From NCBI GenBank assembly GCA_026260175.1, contig JAKCWW010000867.1, forward strand, positions 1 through 22,980: a DNA stretch of 22,980 nt. The letters run 5' to 3'. Made by a program: the position numbers and the translations under genes. The notes beneath the pieces are model-generated. The model was not told where the DNA came from. It did not search any database and worked only from the letters and a program-made list of their open reading frames with translations. Shown here one piece after another: positions 18,720 through 22,980 of this stretch (position 1 is the stretch's first letter; each line of letters opens with the position of its first letter). Origin of the DNA: Reticulitermes lucifugus (taxonomy: Eukaryota > Arthropoda > Insecta > Blattodea > Rhinotermitidae).

Positions 18720-20155
18720 TGACCACCTTAAGAAAAATGAATTTCTTCACCTCCAAATCGGACCAAAGATAGACAGCTAAAATGGTGGTTGTTGAGACAG
18801 ACCACTTGACGGTAAGTACAACGGAAAAAGTAATTGTTGAATGCTGCTGGATATGAAAACGTGTTCCACAAAAGGTATGCAATTCATCACAATTACTGTA
18901 ATTAAATAATAATTATAATAATTTTAAAAATGTGTACATCTGATCTCCTCTTGGTACAAATTTCATATTACAGTTCCATCTAAAAACATTAAATGCAGCA
19001 AAGTAACGAAACAAAGCTCAAATTCTGATAAAAATACACGCTGTGTTCAAAAATGGAAATACGAAATTAAGATAAAAGCATGAAATGTAGATTGAAACAG
19101 TAGAACACCAGAAAACAAATATTTATTTTCACACGAAGGAAAAACGGATTCTTTTCCTGCAGTCGACCAACAAACGAAATGGTCATACAGTCTGCATAAT
19201 ACACAACATTAAATTGAACAAACAGCAATTTACAATTGCTTATGTAAAAGCAGAAACTAGAATAAATATTCTCTCGAATAGTGTGCAAACAATTTAAAAA
19301 AATAAATATTGACATTACTACTGGTACAACAAACTGAAACTTACATCAGCCTGTCTCACAGAAACTTTCCTTGCGGCGACGATGAGGATTGGTGGGGCAA
19401 ATTCAGCCACAATTTATCACAAACAAACTACGCAATTTTCCCGAGGCTCAGCACGTGTCATATATCGTTACACATCAGACCAGCTCGTAAGGCCTTTTGG
19501 TTGTACTACTCTCGTTGGCTAAGCACTCAAGTGCCTTAATAGTAGTAGTGGTGGTAGTGATGGTAGTAGTAGCAGTAGTGGCAATAAGAGTAAAAGCAGT
19601 ATTATGTGTAAGCCATTGTCATTAAACTTCAAATCTGTATTAAAACCAACAGACAAAGAAAATTTTCGCACGGCCACCATGTTGTTATTTCATATTCTGT
19701 TGCAAAAGTTGCACGTTTGTCGAAGCTCTGTTACCAAAAATTAATCCCGTGATGACATGAGTTACGAAAATAACGCAACCTGATTCACTCCAACCAGAGT
19801 GAAAGTGAACTGAGAATTTCAGTTAAATTGTTGCCTGATTAGTGGTTCAGTTGAAGTGCGTGCAGAGGCCCTCTTGTCGTAAAAATAAATGCTTGTTTCT
19901 ATACAAAATCAAGTTAACGTATGATCTGATCATAAGGACCAAACTGTTAAATGAATATGATTAATATCCCACAGTTTATTCAATTTAGCATTCAATATTA
20001 AGCTCTGCATATCGGTAAATCAGCAGAAGCTGGTAATTAAGAAAACTGTTATGTTATTCATGTCCGTCCATTAATTGATAATTATATAAGACAACAGCAA
20101 CAAAATTCACAATATTATTGTATATAATTTACAATTAAAATATTACAACTCCAAT
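18720..20155. other. Unassigned, with a third (GTA)n tract
   Basis: No gene is supported. A (GTA/GTG)n-rich tract lies at 19540-19582. Open frames at 19067-19315 (minus) and 19309-19539 (plus) show no recognisable domain. The rest is AT-rich. Confidence 0.4.
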
Positions 20156-20158
20156 ACC

Positions 20159-20185
20159 TTTCGAGCTTCTTCGGGTCGTCTTCAG
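20159..20185 (-). repeat. CTGAAGA-stem-GAAA motif, copy F
   Basis: On the minus strand: CTGAAGA (20185-20179), then CGACC, a loop, GCTCG and AAAGG. The stem pairs C-G, G-C, A-T, C-G around one C/C mismatch. The layout matches copies A and B; the base after GAAA is G instead of C. Confidence 0.35.
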
Positions 20186-20189
20186 GGAG

Positions 20190-20930
20190 TGTACATTTAT
20201 TATATGTATTATAAATCATAGATTAAGAAAATTGTGTTCTTTCAGAGACACTGCTTGCAGCAGCATCGGTTTATACAGACCGGATTACTGTCTAATATCA
20301 AAGTATACTTTTACTAGAGAAGTGTAAAAACTTAATATACTACGGAGTTTTACTAACATCTGTCGACACATTCCAGTTTTGGTTAGAATCGTACAAAAAT
20401 AACGGACACGAAGATTAAAATCTTCTGGGATAGCGCCGTGCAGACTTGTGTCATTATGCCACAACACTAAAATCCTCATCAGCACAGCTGTGACAACCTC
20501 ATATCCTGCCCAGTAACAGCCATTTTACATGAAAACCTACAAGCAATTCCGTGAACAACTTCAGTGTATCATCTTGCATATTCATCAGGGAAAAAAGTTC
20601 CAAACTAAAGACTAAATACACTTGTTCCATAAATCTTACGGTCCTTGTGACGAAATCAAAATATATACTTTATGTCGTGCAGTCTGATAACCCGAAAACC
20701 GTTACACTGATTTTCATCTAACTTTATATGGGAGGTAGTTGCTCAAATGTATCCATTCAACTCAAATTTAACATGAATTCGTGCAATAAAAACGGTGCCC
20801 TACATAACTAGCAGTGCAGCAGGTGAGAGAACGTCTTGTTTATACCCAAAGCATTCACTTAACTAGCTGCTCTTTATTTTATTGTACTTCACGCAAAGAA
20901 ATCAACGAAATCTTACACAAGAAACGAAAC
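20190..20930. other. Unassigned interval
   Basis: AT-rich DNA. The minus-strand frame at 20285-20485 has no recognisable domain. I see nothing further. Confidence 0.35.
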
Positions 20931-21015
20931 TAAAAATTTCCGCCGCAAAGATTAGAACCCGGATTTCCTACACGGAAGACGGCTGGGTAAGGCGCCAATA
21001 TGGTTAAGCTATAGG
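20930..21015 (-). mobile_element. tRNA-derived SINE fragment (weak)
   Basis: On the minus strand, TTGGCGCCTTACCCAG resembles an A box and GGGTTCTAATC (20950-20960) a B box, about 38 bases apart, as in tRNA-like heads. No body or tail is recognised. It may be an eroded SINE head. Confidence 0.35.
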
Positions 21016-21384
21016 TCAGCGTATTCTTTCTACCTTGCTAGGTTCTGTGTTGAAGTTCTTGAGTACCACACAGCGTCTGAACACATTATTGCTGTTATTA
21101 TACTTATTATTGTTGTTGTAAGTAGGTTGGCCTAAATGTATTTGCTGAGAAAACCAGTACAAGTTAATGTGTCGTCAACAGCATGCACGACAAAGTCACA
21201 AAATAGAACAGCAATAAATTCTCTGAAACTATGGCAAAGTACAATTAGTTGGGAACGACTCTAACAAATTAAATTTCAGCGCACGAAAAAATTGGAAATG
21301 CCAGCCATCACTCGGTCCACAATCTTTTGTCCTCATATTTGGTATCTAAAAAATAAGGATTAAAATATGAAGACATAAAATCTT

Positions 21385-21840
21385 GCTTGTTCTTTTATGC
21401 AAGTGTGAAACTTGGATTAATGGAAGAAAAGAGGCTAAAGGTGTTGGATAACAGTGTACTGAGGGAGATATTTGGGCCTGAGAGCGAGCAAGTAACAGGA
21501 GGCTGGAGATATCTGCATAACGAGAAGCTTCATAATTTATACTCTTCAGCAAGCATAATTAAGGTTATTGAATCAAGGCGGATGAGACTGGCGGGTATGC
21601 GGCAAGCATGGGAAAACATAAATACGTTTGGAAGACCTGAAGGAACGATACCTGTAGGGAGGCCAAGGCGTATATGGGAGGATTATATTGAAAGATCAGG
21701 ATGGGGATGTGGATTGGAGTGATCTAGCTCAGGAGAGGGGTACGTAACAGGCTCTTGTAAACACGGTAATGAACCTTGGAATTCCATACAATGCGGGACT
21801 GCGTGAGGAACGATTAGATATCAAGAAGGACTCTGCACAA
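21385..21840 (+). pseudogene. LINE ORF2 C-terminal fragment
   Basis: The end of a non-LTR retrotransposon polymerase protein, downstream of the RT domain. It starts with CETW in one frame (about 21404), shifts to EEKRLKVLDNSVLREIFGP, LHNEKLHNLYSS, RRMRLAGM (usually RMRWAGHVARM), GRPEGTIPVGRPRRIWED, then a stop at 21720. Another frame continues with DWSDLAQERG, a stop, QALVNTVMNLGIP, and ends near 21841. The order of these blocks is that of arthropod RTE/jockey-like LINEs. There is no catalytic domain, and frameshifts and stops show it is dead. It is the same family as the minus-strand fragment at 13.1 kb. A GTTT microsatellite follows immediately. Confidence 0.8.
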
Positions 21841-21850
21841 TAGTCAGTCA

Positions 21851-21867
21851 GTTTGTTTGTTTGTTTA
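21851..21867 (+). repeat. (GTTT)n microsatellite at LINE 3' end
   Basis: About four GTTT units directly after the LINE reading frame, plausibly derived from the element's simple-sequence tail. Confidence 0.6.
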
Positions 21868-21869
21868 TT

Positions 21870-22484
21870 AAATGCGTTGCCGTTGACACAGCACATATTT
21901 GCGTCAAGTCAGCTGTGTCTCTTGCGTGTATTACGAAGCACAAATTTCCTCATTGGTTGTACACCCTACAGAACAAGGATGGCGACACGCAGCCAAGTAT
22001 GGAACCGACACGGTGATTGCAGTTTGCTTCTGTATTAAGATCTGCAGCCACTTGATAATTCAAGGTCACGGGGAATATTTTTGCCCAGAGAAAGTCAGCT
22101 ACAAAAAAGACATTATATTCTTCTGCTGATACTTTTCAAACCGTGGAATTTACAAAGCCAGATTTCATGAGACATCTTATAAACCAAATGATTGTAGATT
22201 TTGTCATTCTGAAAATCGCACACGAGCTTCGCCATCATTGCTATATAAAATGAAATTTTATGAACCGCAGGAAGTTCACGTGACTTTGTTTTACGACAGT
22301 TTTCCCTTTTACCATATCATACTAGCAAATACGAATATTAGACAGACTTCACAGCATCACCTCTACTGACAACAACCTGAAATCCATCATAAGCAATTTT
22401 AAGAGGACATGTCCAAATCAGAAAAAAAACAGGCTTACATTGAAGGAACTTCTTCAAACAAACGTTGGGATTTGTTGAGACAAA
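21870..22484. other. Unassigned interval
   Basis: No gene is supported. The two overlapping frames at 21853-22129 encode no recognised domain. Confidence 0.35.
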
Positions 22485-22515
22485 CACAAATACACACGCA
22501 CATACGCGCGCGCGG
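22485..22515 (+). repeat. (CA)n/(CG)n microsatellite
   Basis: Imperfect ACAC tract passing into a CGCGCGCGCG run, just before the transposon end at 22527. Confidence 0.7.
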
Positions 22516-22526
22516 TCTCCCTACTA

Positions 22527-22980
22527 CAGTAGATTCCGGTTAATTGGGACACATCGGGACCAGAACACTTTGGCCCAATTAAGCGGCTGCCCCAATTATG
22601 CGAAGTTTCATGTCAATAGTTAAAAAGATATAAAAAGACAAAGTAACATTTCACTGAGCAACAAATTATTTATTTAAATGAATTACATAACAAACAATAG
22701 CGAAATATTTATATAATATTTAAATATTATTCATGTTGAACTGTTTCCATTTTTCCACATCGTCAATATCAACATAGTTAATGACCTGTCCGAGGATACG
22801 TCTGTTGTCNNTAAAGTCCTCCAATCTAATCCTATTAAAACAAAATACACAACAAATTAGAGAAAATATTTGATATTTAAACGCTATATAACATTTAATT
22901 TATATAACAAATATGTGCGTACTTACTTTTCAACTTTTAGTTCCTAATAGTCATTGCCGGAAGAATTTATCCAGTGTACC
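22527..22980 (-). mobile_element. Tigger/pogo-like DNA transposon, one end only
   Basis: CAGTAGATTCCGGTTAATTG begins at 22527 directly after the dinucleotide TA (22525-22526), the target site of Tc1-mariner elements. The CAGT start and the partly palindromic subterminal repeats (AATTGGGA, CCCAATTAA, CCCCAATTA) are typical of Tigger-like ends. A minus-strand reading frame ends at 22720 with an ATTTATTTA stretch (AATAAA on the minus strand) between it and the terminus. The element continues beyond the window, so its other end and size are unknown. Confidence 0.55.
22720..22980 (-). CDS. Possible spliced 3' end of transposase (partial)
   Basis: The minus-strand segment 22831-22720 reads IRLEDF, two undetermined bases, DNRRILGQVINYVDIDD, VEKWKQFNMNNI and stop. 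It is preceded by a good acceptor (TTGTTTTAATAG, AG at 22833-22832). A strong donor AAAA|GTAAGT lies at 22926, giving a 95-base intron that keeps phase (KVEK joined to IRLEDF). However, the upstream exon has an in-frame TAG about 18 bases before the donor. A different frame there reads TLDKFFRQ followed by a stop, which resembles the TLDxFF end common in Tigger proteins. Either this is an old copy, the intron lies in a 3' untranslated region, or the coding segment belongs to another gene. I do not recognise the peptide itself. Confidence 0.35.

Noticed and set aside
18574..18882. Poly-threonine protein on the minus strand
   Set aside because: The threonine run is simply the translated (GTA)n microsatellite.
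1..22980. CRISPR array, bacterial operon or phage-like content
   Set aside because: No regularly spaced identical repeats. The only regular tandem units (8430-8930, 2552-2770) are degenerate and lack spacer structure. SINEs, LINEs and DNA transposons identify the DNA as animal nuclear.

Overview
The window is nuclear DNA of an animal, almost certainly an insect. It is AT-rich, has no operon-like gene packing, and is full of eroded transposable elements and tRNA-derived SINEs. The non-LTR retrotransposon tails at 13.1 kb and 21.4 kb (LHNEE..YLY, MRWAGHVA, GRPRRIWED, then a remnant of a short C-terminal extension) are of a type I associate with cockroach and termite genomes. My best guess is therefore Blattodea, or at least a polyneopteran insect; this rests on recalled family resemblance, not on a search. 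I find no intact host protein-coding gene and no functional tRNA or rRNA gene. Nearly all ORFs longer than 60 codons are chance frames or lie inside repeats.

Layout. 1-590: unassigned, with CRE-like sites at the extreme left. 600-780: eroded SINE candidate. 1.5-2.8 kb: AT-rich DNA with two copies of a CTGAAGA-hairpin-GAAAC motif and a ~106-bp degenerate duplication. 2.94-3.23 kb: minus-strand SINE. 3.92-5.65 kb: an internally deleted hAT (Charlie/ZBED-like) transposon with terminal inverted repeats and a near-perfect 8-bp target duplication. 5.66-7.3 kb: unassigned, with a CpG-rich patch. 7.3-7.5 kb: SINE. 8.0 kb: another hairpin motif. 8.43-8.93 kb: four degenerate tandem repeats of ~126-143 bp. 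9.07-9.75 kb: Tigger/pogo-type transposase relic. 10.1-12.13 kb: minus-strand LINE reverse-transcriptase relic with an oligo(A) tail. 12.1-14.5 kb: mostly unassigned, with one LINE tail fragment. 14.55-14.88 kb: two divergent hairpin motifs. 16.15-16.35 kb: SINE. 16.95-17.2 kb: minus-strand SINE of the same family as the one at 7.3 kb. 17.5-17.9 kb: two related SINEs head to head. 18.24 kb: hairpin motif. 18.46-18.7 kb: (GTA)n tracts around a small inverted-repeat unit. 20.16 kb: hairpin motif. 20.95 kb: weak SINE. 21.39-21.84 kb: LINE 3' end. 22.53 kb to the right edge: terminus of a second Tigger-like element with a possible spliced 3' exon.

No pathway is encoded here. The most interesting thread is the recurring CTGAAGA-stem-GAAAC motif, found about seven times on both strands. 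It has the conserved core layout of hammerhead ribozymes and looks like the terminal motif of Penelope-like retroelements. This is an inference; no catalytic fold has been shown.
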